From NCBI GenBank assembly GCA_050998805.1, contig JBPCPV010000015.1, forward strand, positions 1 through 64,000: a DNA stretch of 64,000 nucleotides, given 5' to 3'. Below are positions 17,046 to 25,444 of the stretch, in pieces. The stretch comes from JAICKM01 sp050998805 (GTDB lineage: Bacteria; Chloroflexota; Chloroflexia; QHBQ01; JAICKM01). The notes under the pieces were generated by a model. The model worked only from the letters and a program-made list of their open reading frames with translations, was not told where the DNA came from and searched no databases. Position numbers and translations under genes: made by a program. The first letter of the stretch is position 1, and the number at the start of each line of letters is the position of its first letter.

Positions 17046-18671
17046 ATGAGCAAGTTCCGTCTTCAGGCATTACTGATGCTTACGCTCGGCTTAATGCTCC
17101 TGGCTGGCAGCGAGTGGTCGGTCGTCGCCCAGCCAGGCAGCCGCTTCTTCCCGCAAACTAACCACGGCGTGCGGGGAGCGTTCCTCGCGTATTGGGATGC
17201 CCACGGTGGCCTGGCCCGGTTCGGCTACCCAGTCTCCGATGAGATGTCAGAGACCCCTACACCCGGCGGCCTGGTCTACACCGTACAGTACTTCCAGCGC
17301 GCCGTCTTTGAGCTGCACCCGGAAAACACGGGCACTCCGTATGAAGTCCTGCTCCGACGCCTCGGCGCTGATGAGTACAAAGAACTCTACGGCCCCGACG
17401 GCGCGTCGGGCCAGTATGTTTCCACCGACAACCCCCGCATCTTTCCGAAGACAGGTCACGCCCTCGGTGGGGTCTTCCGCGCATATTGGGAAGGGCATGG
17501 CGGGCTTGCTCAGTTCGGCTACCCTCTATCCGATGAGTTCAGCGAGGTGAACACCCTCGACAGCCATGCCTACACGGTGCAGTACTTCGAGCGCGCCATC
17601 TTCGAGCGACACCCGGAGAACGCCGGCACGCCGTATGAAGTGCTGCTGACGCAACTCGGCAGCTACGCCTATCGCGCTGGCTACGGCCCGCTGGTGATCC
17701 CGCCGCCTTCAACGGGCGGTATTGTCTTCCAAAAAGACCCCGCAGGGTCGGGCACTTTTCTCGCATGGACCGAACAGCAAGGGCTTTCCGTTCCGACTTT
17801 CTCGATGCCAGGCCCGCCTCCCACATATACGTTCCATCTCCTCGATCTCCGCACCGGGCGAGCACTAACTGTCGCAAGACCGGCCGAACGGTACTACCCG
17901 GGCGATCTGTCGGTCTCCGGTGCTGTCGCAGTATGGACCGAGCCTTCCGATGCCTGCTCACCGGATTGTCGGAAGGTCATTGGAGAAGACCTGAACGCGG
18001 GGACCACTTTCGCCATCGCCGACGACCCCTCGCCCAAAAGCAATGCCGTGATAGCAGGCCGCCGTGTTGCCTGGGCAGAGGGCGATCCGAGAGACACCAG
18101 AATAATGATAAAAGACCTTTACACTGGCGAGACCAGCACAGTCGGCACCTTGCCGCTAGAGGATGTCTTTGCCGGCCTCCTCATCAGCAATGAGTACGTA
18201 GTCTGGGCCGAACTATCCGATCCGGGAAACGCCTATGACTTGGAGGCTTACAACGTCAAGACAGGGCTGACTAAGACTGTGGGGCACTTCACTAACCTTG
18301 AAGTCTCGCTCGGACTCGCCCTTGACGGTCATTCCCTCGTCTGGACGGACCCGGCTGTGCATATAGCCGACCTCGACACGGGAGAGGTGCGGACTCTTTA
18401 TGACCACCCTGCCTTGCACCCAGCGATCCGCGGCACAACGGTCGCGTGGTCCGCGTACTTCAATGTTCCTACCATAAGGGGCACTACCACAGAAATATGG
18501 GGTCTACAGCTCAACGACCCCACTCCACGCGTGCTGATCAGTAACCCTGCGAACAATCCATATGGCCCAGCTGTCATCGGTAGCTGGCTTATCTGGCGGG
18601 ATACGGGCGGAAGAAGGCTTGAAGCCAAGCGCCTGGACGAGTTATTCGCGCCCACAGGCACGGGGCCATAG
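17046..18671 (+). CDS. Secreted LGFP-like repeat and propeller protein
   Basis: The 541-residue protein begins with a signal peptide (LLMLTLGLMLLAGS, cut near VVAQP). Two copies of a roughly 100-residue module follow (FFPQTNHGVRGAFLAYW..HGGLARFGYP..YTVQYFQRAVFELHPEN and again at about 133-220). This module is common in exported Chloroflexota proteins and resembles LGFP-type wall-associated repeats. Residues about 240-541 are beta-rich with recurring units (AVAVWTEP, RRVAWAEGD, EYVVWAEL, HSLVWTDP, TTVAWSAY, SWLIWRD), indicating a six- or seven-bladed propeller. The role is unknown; surface or wall binding is likely. TATGAT at 17023-17028 may be the -10 box. Confidence 0.75.
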   Translation: MSKFRLQALLMLTLGLMLLAGSEWSVVAQPGSRFFPQTNHGVRGAFLAYWDAHGGLARFGYPVSDEMSETPTPGGLVYTVQYFQRAVFELHPENTGTPYEVLLRRLGADEYKELYGPDGASGQYVSTDNPRIFPKTGHALGGVFRAYWEGHGGLAQFGYPLSDEFSEVNTLDSHAYTVQYFERAIFERHPENAGTPYEVLLTQLGSYAYRAGYGPLVIPPPSTGGIVFQKDPAGSGTFLAWTEQQGLSVPTFSMPGPPPTYTFHLLDLRTGRALTVARPAERYYPGDLSVSGAVAVWTEPSDACSPDCRKVIGEDLNAGTTFAIADDPSPKSNAVIAGRRVAWAEGDPRDTRIMIKDLYTGETSTVGTLPLEDVFAGLLISNEYVVWAELSDPGNAYDLEAYNVKTGLTKTVGHFTNLEVSLGLALDGHSLVWTDPAVHIADLDTGEVRTLYDHPALHPAIRGTTVAWSAYFNVPTIRGTTTEIWGLQLNDPTPRVLISNPANNPYGPAVIGSWLIWRDTGGRRLEAKRLDELFAPTGTGP

Positions 18672-18687
18672 CCGCCCCGATGTCCGT

Positions 18688-18716
18688 TTGACAAAACCGG
18701 CCCCTCAGCCTACAAT
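18688..18716 (+). promoter_or_regulatory. Consensus promoter of the TPR-cinA operon
   Basis: TTGACA (18688-18693) and TACAAT (18711-18716) are 17 bases apart. The predicted start near 18723 lies after the GTG at 18720, which rules that codon out and supports the ATG at 18744. Confidence 0.85.
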
Positions 18717-18743
18717 GTCGTGACAAACCGGCGCGGAGGCCAG

Positions 18744-19535
18744 ATGAGCGGCGAGGACTACGGGCAGACAGACGAGGCGCGGCGAACCCGGGCGGGCATA
18801 GCGTGCGCGGAAGCGGAGGTGGCGTTCGCCGCGGGCGATCTCGACGCAGCTGCCGCAGGATACCGTGTGGCCGGCGACGAGTACAGGGCGCTCTGCGACG
18901 GCTGGGCGCTGGCGAATTGCCTGCACCAGTTCGGCGTCGTCTGCCAGTACCAGGGCGACTACGCGGGGGCCGAACCTCTCTTGCAGGAGAGCCTTGCGCT
19001 CGCTATGCAACTCGGAGACGCCGAGGCGCAGGCCCGCACCCTCCACCAGCTTGGCCGCTCCCGGCTGCAAGCCGGTGATTATGCGGGCGCAGACGCCGTT
19101 TACGCGCGCAGCCTCTCCATAAAAACCGAGCTTGGCGACCGGGCGGCGATGGCGAGCACGCTCCACCAGATGGGCATGTTGCGTCGGCTCCAGGGAAACT
19201 TGACTGAAGCTGCCGAGTTCTACGGCCTATCTCTGGTGATCAACCGGAGGCTCGAGGATTGGCCGGGTATCGGCGGCACTCTGGCTGAACTTGGCCGCCT
19301 GCGGCTGCTGGAGGGCGACAATCTCTCCGCGCTCGCCGACTCCTGGCAGGCGCTCTCGATCTTCCACGGCACCAGCCGCCCCGAAGCCGCCTCTGCCGCG
19401 ATCACGATCCTCGATGTCCGCCGCCGCATAGACGCTCCGGCCTTCGCCGAAGCCGCCGCCCATGCCGGCATTACCCGCGAAGTCGTCGAGCAAGTCGAGG
19501 ACGCACTTTCTCAACACCCAACACCCGCCCAATGA
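18744..19535 (+). CDS. Tetratricopeptide-repeat protein
   Basis: This 263-residue soluble protein consists of about five TPR-like helical pairs (residues about 25-220), with units such as AAAGYRVAGDEYRAL, GDYAGAEPLLQESLALA, GDYAGADAVYARSLSI and GNLTEAAEFYGLSLVI. They probably form a protein-binding scaffold and resemble the TPR arrays of large AfsR/SARP-type regulators, but no DNA-binding or ATPase part is present. The start is ATG 18744 with GGAGG 4 bases upstream; the promoter at 18688-18716 excludes the earlier GTG. Its stop overlaps the cinA start as ATGA, so the two are coupled. Confidence 0.75.
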   Translation: MSGEDYGQTDEARRTRAGIACAEAEVAFAAGDLDAAAAGYRVAGDEYRALCDGWALANCLHQFGVVCQYQGDYAGAEPLLQESLALAMQLGDAEAQARTLHQLGRSRLQAGDYAGADAVYARSLSIKTELGDRAAMASTLHQMGMLRRLQGNLTEAAEFYGLSLVINRRLEDWPGIGGTLAELGRLRLLEGDNLSALADSWQALSIFHGTSRPEAASAAITILDVRRRIDAPAFAEAAAHAGITREVVEQVEDALSQHPTPAQ

Positions 19536-20779
19536 ACGCAGAAATCATCTCGGTCGGCACCGAACTCCTGCTCGGCAGCATCACCGACACGAACGCGACT
19601 TACTTGACGCGCGAACTCGCCGCGCTCGGCATCAACTGCTACTGGGTCTCCCAGGTCGGAGACAATCCGGCACGGTTACAGGAGGTGCTGGCCCGCGCCC
19701 TAGACCGCTCGGACCTCACCGTGGTCAGCGGCGGGCTGGGGCCGACAGAGGACGACCTGACGCGGGAGGCTCTCGCCGCCGTGCTGGGCGAGACGCCGAG
19801 CGTGCAGCCTGAGCTGGAGGCCGAGCTACGCGCCTTCTTCGCCAAGCGGGGCGTGGCGATGCCTCCGGGCAACGTTAAGCAGGCCACTCTCATCCCATCG
19901 GCGAGCATCCTACCGAACCCGGTCGGCACTGCGCCCGGCTGGTGGGTCGAACACGCGGGCCATATCCTGGTTTGTATGCCCGGCGTGCCCCACGAGATGA
20001 TGAGGATGTGGAGCCGCGAGATCGCGCCCCGGCTCGCAGCACGCAGTGGTGCCAGCCTCGTCTCCCGCACGCTCAAAATACTCGGCATGGGCGAGTCGGC
20101 GGCTGAGGAGGAGGTGCGCGACCTGCTGCACACCGGGAACCCGACGGTGGGAACCTATGCGAAGAACGACGGCATACATTTTCGTCTCACCGCCCGCGCG
20201 CCGACCGAGGCCGAGGCGCGCGCACTACTCGCGCCGCTCGAAGCCGCAGTTCGTGAGCGGTTCGGCGAGGCGATCTGGGGCGCGGACGACGACACGCTCG
20301 AAGACGTGATCTGCGACATGCTGGCGGCGCGGGGCCTGGGCCTCGCGGTGGTTGAGACCGGCGGGGCGAGCGGCGGCCAGATTGCCCGCACACTGAGCGG
20401 CGCACGCCAGGCCGTCCAGGTGGTCGCCGCGCTCACCGTGCCGGGGACCGACGGGGGCGCGCTCGCCGCAGCTGGGCTGGATACCGGCTTCGATGCAGAC
20501 GCGGATATGATCAGCGAGGTCGGTGTCCGCGCCCTTGCCGAAGCCGCACACGCCCGCTGGGGCACCGACGCGGCACTGGTGGCGGCGGGGAGCCTGCCGG
20601 CCGGGCGTGACGACGAGCGTGTGGAAAGCGTACTATGGGTGGCGATCCTCTTTGCCGATGCAGGCGGACCAGAGCAGGTACGCCTCATACCGATTCGGGC
20701 CGCGCGGGGCGAAATCAGACGATTGTCCGCACTTGCCGCGCTCAACCTGTTGCGAAAAGAGCTAGGAAGCTCGGCATGA
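19532..20779 (+). CDS. cinA: CinA-like protein with degenerate C-terminal amidase motif
   Basis: The 415-residue protein has the CinA architecture. The N-terminal half (1-170) is a MoaB/MogA-type fold (ISVGTELLLGSITDTNATYLTREL, VVSGGLGPTEDDLT) with NMN/ADP-ribose pyrophosphatase activity in relatives. The C-terminal half (about 255-415) corresponds to the NMN deamidase PncC. The hallmark ESCTGG of PncC is replaced by ETGGASGG near residues 275-282, so deamidase activity is doubtful. It overlaps the TPR gene by ATGA and its stop overlaps the next gene the same way, giving a tightly coupled operon. Confidence 0.9.
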   Translation: MNAEIISVGTELLLGSITDTNATYLTRELAALGINCYWVSQVGDNPARLQEVLARALDRSDLTVVSGGLGPTEDDLTREALAAVLGETPSVQPELEAELRAFFAKRGVAMPPGNVKQATLIPSASILPNPVGTAPGWWVEHAGHILVCMPGVPHEMMRMWSREIAPRLAARSGASLVSRTLKILGMGESAAEEEVRDLLHTGNPTVGTYAKNDGIHFRLTARAPTEAEARALLAPLEAAVRERFGEAIWGADDDTLEDVICDMLAARGLGLAVVETGGASGGQIARTLSGARQAVQVVAALTVPGTDGGALAAAGLDTGFDADADMISEVGVRALAEAAHARWGTDAALVAAGSLPAGRDDERVESVLWVAILFADAGGPEQVRLIPIRAARGEIRRLSALAALNLLRKELGSSA

Positions 20780-21819
20780 ACGTTGACGTAGGCGCGATTA
20801 TATCCCGCTCGTTCAAGTTGGTGATAAGCAACCGGGTGTTCTGGCTCCTCGGACTGGCTATGGGCCTAATGGACATCAGCATCAGCTTTAGCGTGACCCT
20901 GTCTGGGGCAGAGTGGCTCACAAACAGCCTGTTCATAGTCTTCTTTATAATACATGCGGCATTCGAGGCCGGGACGATCAGCGCAGTCGCGCGATCGGAG
21001 CGAAGCTCTGTGCCCAGCTTCGGCGAGGCGTGGCAAGCAGGCAAAAGCAAGATGTGGCGGGTGCTGGGGATCTATATGGTCGCGCTGATCCCTGTGGTGC
21101 TGGGTCTGATCATCGCCTTCTTGTTACTTCTGCTGTTTGCCGGCGCTCTCAGCATCAACCTCCCCACGTTCACAGGCGGCTCCCACCCCCCAGCCCCCTC
21201 CAACCCATCCGCCGCATCTGCAATCGCGACCAGTATAGGGCGGTACTTCGGCAGTCCCTGGGGGCCGACATTACTCGTAGCCTCCATCTTTGGGATCCTA
21301 ATCACGATGATCGGTCTTGGTGAGCGTGCGGTCGTCCTCGACAACCAGAGGGTCGGCCAGGCTATGTCTACCGGTTGGCGGCTGCTACGGCAAAACGTCG
21401 GCAGCGTCATCCTGCTGTTGCTGGTCGAGCTCGGCATTGACATCGCCCTGTTTATCCCAACGGTCATAATTAATCAGATCATCGACGTGACAATACCTCT
21501 GCCGATCACCACAGCCGGAGGGATCGGCGGTGCGTTGCCGGGGGTTGTACCTGGCGTCATCCGCTGGCTCGCAACCGGGCTGGTGTTCGCCCTGCCGACG
21601 GCCTGGCTCACCGCTATGTGGACGATGTTCTACGAGGCGGTCACAGGGCGGGTGGCTGCTGGGCCGGGCCAGCTGGCTATCTACCCCGGCTGGCCTGGCC
21701 GCTATCTCGTGCCCGGCCAGTACTACGGCGGCTATGCCCCGCCTCCCCCGAACGACGCGCCCCCTGCTGAGGGTGAGGAGCAAGCACGCCAGGAGCCGAG
21801 TGGCGAGCAGGAGACATGA
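20776..21819 (+). CDS. Polytopic membrane protein, unknown
   Basis: This 347-residue integral membrane protein has about six helices, resembling the glycerophosphodiester-phosphodiesterase membrane domain/DUF4013-like group (VGAIISRSFKLVISNRVFWLLGL, GERAVVLDNQRVGQAMSTGWRLLRQN). Such proteins have no firmly known function. The C-terminal 50 residues are a proline- and glycine-rich cytoplasmic tail (YYGGYAPPPPNDAPP). The ATG at 20776 overlaps the cinA stop (ATGA), and the next gene probably starts inside its 3' end at 21800, so it belongs to the TPR-cinA operon. Confidence 0.75.
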   Translation: MNVDVGAIISRSFKLVISNRVFWLLGLAMGLMDISISFSVTLSGAEWLTNSLFIVFFIIHAAFEAGTISAVARSERSSVPSFGEAWQAGKSKMWRVLGIYMVALIPVVLGLIIAFLLLLLFAGALSINLPTFTGGSHPPAPSNPSAASAIATSIGRYFGSPWGPTLLVASIFGILITMIGLGERAVVLDNQRVGQAMSTGWRLLRQNVGSVILLLLVELGIDIALFIPTVIINQIIDVTIPLPITTAGGIGGALPGVVPGVIRWLATGLVFALPTAWLTAMWTMFYEAVTGRVAAGPGQLAIYPGWPGRYLVPGQYYGGYAPPPPNDAPPAEGEEQARQEPSGEQET

Positions 21820-23398
21820 GGGCATAGCCGGGCGGGTGCCCCGGCTCGCCTTCGCCGCAGTCACGACGGTGCTGCTCGGCGTGCTGGCCTGGGAGCTGTG
21901 GGGGGCGGTCTCCGGATTCGTCGCTACCGCGCAGGCGTGGCTGCCGTATCCCTACCCGCGCCCCGGCTCCGAAGGGCTGATGCTCTACGAAACGCTGCTG
22001 ATGCGCGGCGGCGCGGACCTCTACGGCCCGATCACCCAGTCGAGCTTCATCTCCGGCCCCTACCCGCCGGTCTACTTGTGGCTCGCCGGGCGCGTAATGC
22101 CCGCCGTGCCCGGCTTCTTCGACGGGCGGAGCATCTCGATGTGGGCCGCGCTGGCCGTCGCCGCGCTGGCTGCGGGCAGCGTGACGGTGAGCGCCTGCGC
22201 GAACTCAGAGCGCGACACCCGTCCGACGGGTCGCCTGCTCGCACTGGGCGGCCTGGCTGGGCTGATAGCCGCAGGGCTGTGGCTCGCGTGCCCGCCGGTT
22301 CAGATATGGGCGACCCGATTCCGCGCCGACATGCTGATGATGGCGTTCATGGCGGCGGGGCTGTTCTGCGTGGTCCTGGGCAGCGTATCCCCCCGATCCC
22401 CTTCCTTCGTCCTCACCTGGCTCGGCATACCCTTCTTCGTGCTGGCGCTCTACACGAAGCAGACAGCCATAGCCGGGCCGATGGCGGCGGCGGCCTATCT
22501 CCTGGTGCGCGACTGGAAGCGAGGGCTGGCGTGGGTCGCCGGGCTAGGGATAGTCGGCGGACTGCCGTTCCTGGCGCTCAACCTGTCGAGCGACGGCTGG
22601 TTCTACCTCAAGATGGTCTCCTACCACAGCCTGCCCTGGTCTTGGCCCACCCTCTCCCGGCTGCTGGTCGCCTGGCAGGAGGATCACCTGCTGCTGATTC
22701 TCGCCGCTCTGGGATATGCCGCGTGGACGATCCGCTCCCGCCGCAACGACCCCCTCACCTGGTACCTCCTCGCCACCCTGCTCACGCTGCCCACAGCCGG
22801 AGTCGTCGGTGCCGACCACAACCACCTGCTGCCGGTTGACCTAGCCCTGGTGCTGGCCTTAGGAGCAGCCCTTGCGGCGTCCGTCAGTCGTCAGCCGCCA
22901 GAGGGCAACACGCAATCCGCAATCCGCAATCCGCACTACGTTTTGCGTTTTGCGTTTTGCGCCTTGTTGCTCGCAGCGATTGGCTTCCTGCAGATGGCGT
23001 CTACGCCAGCCGACTGGTATGGGCCGGACATGGCGATGCCGGGGGCAGATGTGCAGCGGCAGCTGCATAAGATCGTCGAAATGGTGAGGGCGGGACCGCC
23101 GGGCAAGTACTTCGCGGACGACCCCGGTCTGCTTGCGCTCGCCAGCAAGACAACGGATTACGACGACCCTTTCACGATGACCGCCCTCGCCGCCGCTGGC
23201 CGCTGGGACGCCTCGACCCTAGAGGCGCAGTTCCGCGAGGGCAGCTTCCCCATCGTGATGCTTGCGGGCGACGTCTCCGACCCGCCCCACGTCCCCCTGC
23301 GCGCCGACATACTGACGCCGGAGATGCGAGCCGCCCTCCGCTCCGGCTACCGCATCCTCTATCCCGACGTCTACTTCACCTATGTGCCACGGCGCTGA
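21800..23398 (+). CDS. GT-C glycosyltransferase with in-frame heptamer insertion
   Basis: This is a membrane glycosyltransferase of about 532 residues. The first extracytoplasmic loop (LMLYETLLMRGGADLYGP, SGPYPPVYLWLAGR) resembles the PMT/GT39-like acceptor loop, and about ten helices follow, then an outside C-terminal domain (about 395-532). The start is uncertain: GTG 21800 has AGGAG 4 bases upstream and overlaps the previous gene by 20 bases, while GTG 21773 lacks a ribosome site. Residues about 361-388 (SVSRQPPEGNTQSAIRN..., HYVLRFAFCAL) are encoded by heptamer repeats at 22881-22963, in a cytoplasmic loop running into a helix. It is the last gene of the TPR-cinA operon. Confidence 0.75.
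   Translation: MASRRHEGIAGRVPRLAFAAVTTVLLGVLAWELWGAVSGFVATAQAWLPYPYPRPGSEGLMLYETLLMRGGADLYGPITQSSFISGPYPPVYLWLAGRVMPAVPGFFDGRSISMWAALAVAALAAGSVTVSACANSERDTRPTGRLLALGGLAGLIAAGLWLACPPVQIWATRFRADMLMMAFMAAGLFCVVLGSVSPRSPSFVLTWLGIPFFVLALYTKQTAIAGPMAAAAYLLVRDWKRGLAWVAGLGIVGGLPFLALNLSSDGWFYLKMVSYHSLPWSWPTLSRLLVAWQEDHLLLILAALGYAAWTIRSRRNDPLTWYLLATLLTLPTAGVVGADHNHLLPVDLALVLALGAALAASVSRQPPEGNTQSAIRNPHYVLRFAFCALLLAAIGFLQMASTPADWYGPDMAMPGADVQRQLHKIVEMVRAGPPGKYFADDPGLLALASKTTDYDDPFTMTALAAAGRWDASTLEAQFREGSFPIVMLAGDVSDPPHVPLRADILTPEMRAALRSGYRILYPDVYFTYVPRR
22881..22963. repeat. Heptamer repeats inside the GT-C gene
   Basis: Three unit types stand in tandem: GTCAGTC/GTCAGCC, then GCAATCC three times with GCACTAC, then TTTTGCG three times. 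The total length and frame leave the glycosyltransferase reading frame open, and the last part is translated as a hydrophobic stretch (VLRFAFCALL) that merges with a membrane helix. Confidence 0.9.
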
Positions 23399-23527
23399 GT
23401 GCGGAGTGCGGAATGCGGAATGCGGAGTGCGTGTTGGCGGCTGACAGCTGACCACTGACGGCTGACTACTAACCACCAACCACTGCCTAATGCCCACTAA
23501 CCACCAACAACTAACCACTAACCACCC
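23397..23527. repeat. Intergenic heptamer tract
   Basis: The tract runs from the end of the glycosyltransferase to the zinc-ribbon gene. It begins with GAGTGCG and GAATGCG units (five copies), changes to GCTGACA/GCTGACC/ACTGACG units, and then to ACTAACC/ACCAACC units. Neighbouring units differ by one or two bases at fixed positions, which suggests copying by slippage with drift. It has no coding potential and no unique spacers. Confidence 0.9.
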
Positions 23528-23528
23528 G

Positions 23529-23756
23529 TCAGAAGCAGCAGCTGTCCTTGAAGCCGCAGTTGGAGCAGATCGCGCTCTTGCTGCCGCGGATCGCGTTCAT
23601 CGGCGTGCCGCAGTTCGGGCAAGGACCGATTTCCTCTCCGTCTTGTTGCCCCGGTCGTGAGGCGGGCGGAGATGCGGTGTTGGGGCGGGGCGCTTTCTCG
23701 GATAGCCCCTTTCCTCTGGGTTGCTTGGCTTGGCGACTCTCGATAGATGGGGCCAT
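23529..23756 (-). CDS. Small zinc-ribbon protein resembling the NrdJ tail
   Basis: The 75-residue protein has a disordered, proline-rich N-terminal half. Its C-terminus is a zinc ribbon, CPNCGTPMNAIRGS followed by CSNCGFKDSCCF. The spacing and final cysteines resemble the C-terminal zinc ribbon of B12-dependent ribonucleotide reductase (NrdJ), here without the reductase. It could be a free-standing relative or a detached fragment. The ATG lies 2 bases after the stop of the DinB gene, so it is translated as the second gene of that operon. The region just downstream is a heptamer repeat tract. Confidence 0.6.
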   Translation of the reverse strand: MAPSIESRQAKQPRGKGLSEKAPRPNTASPPASRPGQQDGEEIGPCPNCGTPMNAIRGSKSAICSNCGFKDSCCF

Positions 23757-23758
23757 AA

Positions 23759-24277
23759 CTACTCGCCGTGCAGATCATGGTCGGCGAAGTAGTGACGCCA
23801 GGAGCCGCAACCGGCGATGAAGGGCTGCATGAGGGCGCGTTCGGCCTGCACGGTGTGCATCAGGTCGTGCGCGGCCCACTCGTGTAGCTGCTGGCTGAGA
23901 GTCACCGGGCCTAGTTCGGCGTGGCGGACGGTGCGGGCCAGATCCGATTCGGCAATGCGGTAGAGTAGGCCGAGGTTCTCCGCGCGCTGGCGCGCGAAAT
24001 CGGTTGCGATGCCGGACGGTGATTGGCCCGTGTAGTCAGTGCCTTCGTTGTCGGGGTCAAACGCCGGGAAATCCTGCCCGGCCAACAATGCGCGCACGCG
24101 GGGTCTAAAGACATGGATCTCGGTGTCGAGCATGTGGCTCAGGCATCCAAGCGCCGACCACTCGCCGGGAGCGGCGGGCCGCGCCAGCATCTCTTCGGGG
24201 ATCATGTCGGTGAGATTCAGCCAGCGTACCGGCGTCGTCAGCAGCACAGCCCGCACCTGGGATATGAGGTTCTCCAT
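23759..24277 (-). CDS. DinB-family protein
   Basis: This 172-residue four-helix-bundle protein is of the DinB/YfiT-like superfamily, whose members bind a metal through three histidines and often act as thiol-dependent transferases. Candidate ligands are His48 in LSHMLDTE and the two His in HEWAAHDLMHTVQAE (residues about 132-141). The ATG has AGGAGA upstream, and TTGCAT-18-TATACT on the minus strand (24327-24298) forms a promoter. It diverges from the ECF sigma gene across 79 bases. Metal and thiol cofactor are unknown. Confidence 0.85.
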   Translation of the reverse strand: MENLISQVRAVLLTTPVRWLNLTDMIPEEMLARPAAPGEWSALGCLSHMLDTEIHVFRPRVRALLAGQDFPAFDPDNEGTDYTGQSPSGIATDFARQRAENLGLLYRIAESDLARTVRHAELGPVTLSQQLHEWAAHDLMHTVQAERALMQPFIAGCGSWRHYFADHDLHGE

Positions 24278-24356
24278 AGTTGTCTCCTCTCGTAACGAGT
24301 ATACTACAGCGGAGAATGTTCATGCAACAAACCTCATCCGGCCCGTGTATATCCTT

Positions 24357-24953
24357 ATGAACGAAGCCGAGTTGGCCCATGCCGACGACGATGAGCTGGT
24401 CCGCGAAACGCTTCGGGGCGACACACGGGCCTTCGGCGTACTTGTCACCCGCTACAGCGGGCGCGTTGTCGCCATCTGCTGCCGGGTGTCGGGTTTGAGT
24501 TACGAAGACGGGCAGGATGTGGCGCAGGAGGCGTTCCTGCGGGCATACACGAACCTCGGCAAGTACCGGGCGGGCCGGTCGTTCTTCGCGTGGCTCTACC
24601 GGATAGCGGTCAACCTGGCGCTGAACGCACGCGAGCGCCGCTCGCCAAAAGCTCTGCACGGAGAGGCCGCCGAGATCGCCTTCGAGCAACTTGGCGATGC
24701 GGACCCGGTGGTCGCACCGGAGGGACGGGCGGAGCGAGCCGAGGAAGCGCGGCTGACGGCACGGGCTGTTGCGTCGCTGCCCGCCGACTACGCAACGATT
24801 ATCGCGCTGAGGTATGGTGCCGACCTCGAATACAGCGAGATCGCAGCGACGCTCGAACTGCCGATCGGCACCGTGAAGGCCCGGCTGCACCGGGCAAAGG
24901 CGCTCTTACGCCCGTTGCTTGCGGACCTATACGACGAGGGAGGAACGACATGA
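24357..24953 (+). CDS. ECF (sigma-E-like) RNA polymerase sigma factor
   Basis: The 198-residue protein has both ECF regions. Region 2 (about 25-95) includes FGVLVTRYSGRVVAIC, DGQDVAQEAFLRAYTNL and RSFFAWLYRIAVNLALN, and region 4 (about 135-190) includes LPADYATIIALRYGADLEYSEIA and GTVKARLHRAKALLR. The ATG at 24357 fits the domain start; no ribosome site precedes it, and GTGTATAT just upstream suggests a leaderless transcript. The stop overlaps the next gene as ATGA. That gene is the likely anti-sigma factor. The GCAACA...CGTGTAT sequence upstream might be an autoregulated ECF promoter, which is only a suggestion. Confidence 0.93.
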   Translation: MNEAELAHADDDELVRETLRGDTRAFGVLVTRYSGRVVAICCRVSGLSYEDGQDVAQEAFLRAYTNLGKYRAGRSFFAWLYRIAVNLALNARERRSPKALHGEAAEIAFEQLGDADPVVAPEGRAERAEEARLTARAVASLPADYATIIALRYGADLEYSEIAATLELPIGTVKARLHRAKALLRPLLADLYDEGGTT

Positions 24954-25441
24954 GCCTGCGGCCTGACCGCGAACCTGACGACGACCCCGCTCTCGAAGCC
25001 GCCTTGCGGAGGCTTTCGCTGGCCGACAGGCAGCCGGGTCCGGGGTTCACGCTCCGGGTGATAGCGAACCTACCGACCCGGCTGGCGCAGGCCCCGACGG
25101 AAGCCTCCGGTCTGCTCGCGTGGTGGCGTCACCAGTGGAGCGCGGGGGCGCTTGTGCTGACCGGCCTGCTGGTGATGTTGCTGACCGGCGACGCCTTCGC
25201 GCTGTTGTCGAGCGCCTGGCAGGGGACGAGCGACTGGGTGAACATGGCGGCATCTACGGATGCAGGCACGCTTGGCACCGGTCTCATCGCACTAGCTGGC
25301 ATCACCACGCCGGAAGCCTATCTCGGCCTTGTCGTCGGGGCGATTTTAGTGGTCCTCGGCGCGGGCACCTTCGTGCTGCACTCACTGAGTTCACCGGCGG
25401 GTAGCGAGCGGCGAACGGTTAGTGGGCAGGGGGCAGGTTAG
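24950..25441 (+). CDS. Probable membrane anti-sigma factor
   Basis: The 163-residue protein has a charged N-terminal segment (residues 1-50, PDDDPALEAALRRLSLADRQPGPGF) followed by two or three membrane helices (about 62-82, 100-118, 124-145). Position directly after the ECF sigma gene, with an ATGA overlap and a GGGAGG ribosome site inside the sigma gene, is the classical arrangement of a sigma/anti-sigma pair. The zinc anti-sigma motif HxxxCxxC is absent, so it would belong to the zinc-less class. The tail (SERRTVSGQGAG) may derive from repeat DNA. The role rests on context. Confidence 0.6.
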   Translation: MSLRPDREPDDDPALEAALRRLSLADRQPGPGFTLRVIANLPTRLAQAPTEASGLLAWWRHQWSAGALVLTGLLVMLLTGDAFALLSSAWQGTSDWVNMAASTDAGTLGTGLIALAGITTPEAYLGLVVGAILVVLGAGTFVLHSLSSPAGSERRTVSGQGAG

Positions 25442-25444
25442 CTT

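Noticed and set aside
18720..18743. GTG at 18720 as start of the TPR gene
   Set aside because: The TTGACA-17-TACAAT promoter predicts transcription starting after this codon, and GGAGG supports ATG 18744.
23397..23527. The heptamer tract as a CRISPR array
   Set aside because: Units are 7 bases, directly adjacent and degenerate; there are no unique spacers of equal length and no cas genes.
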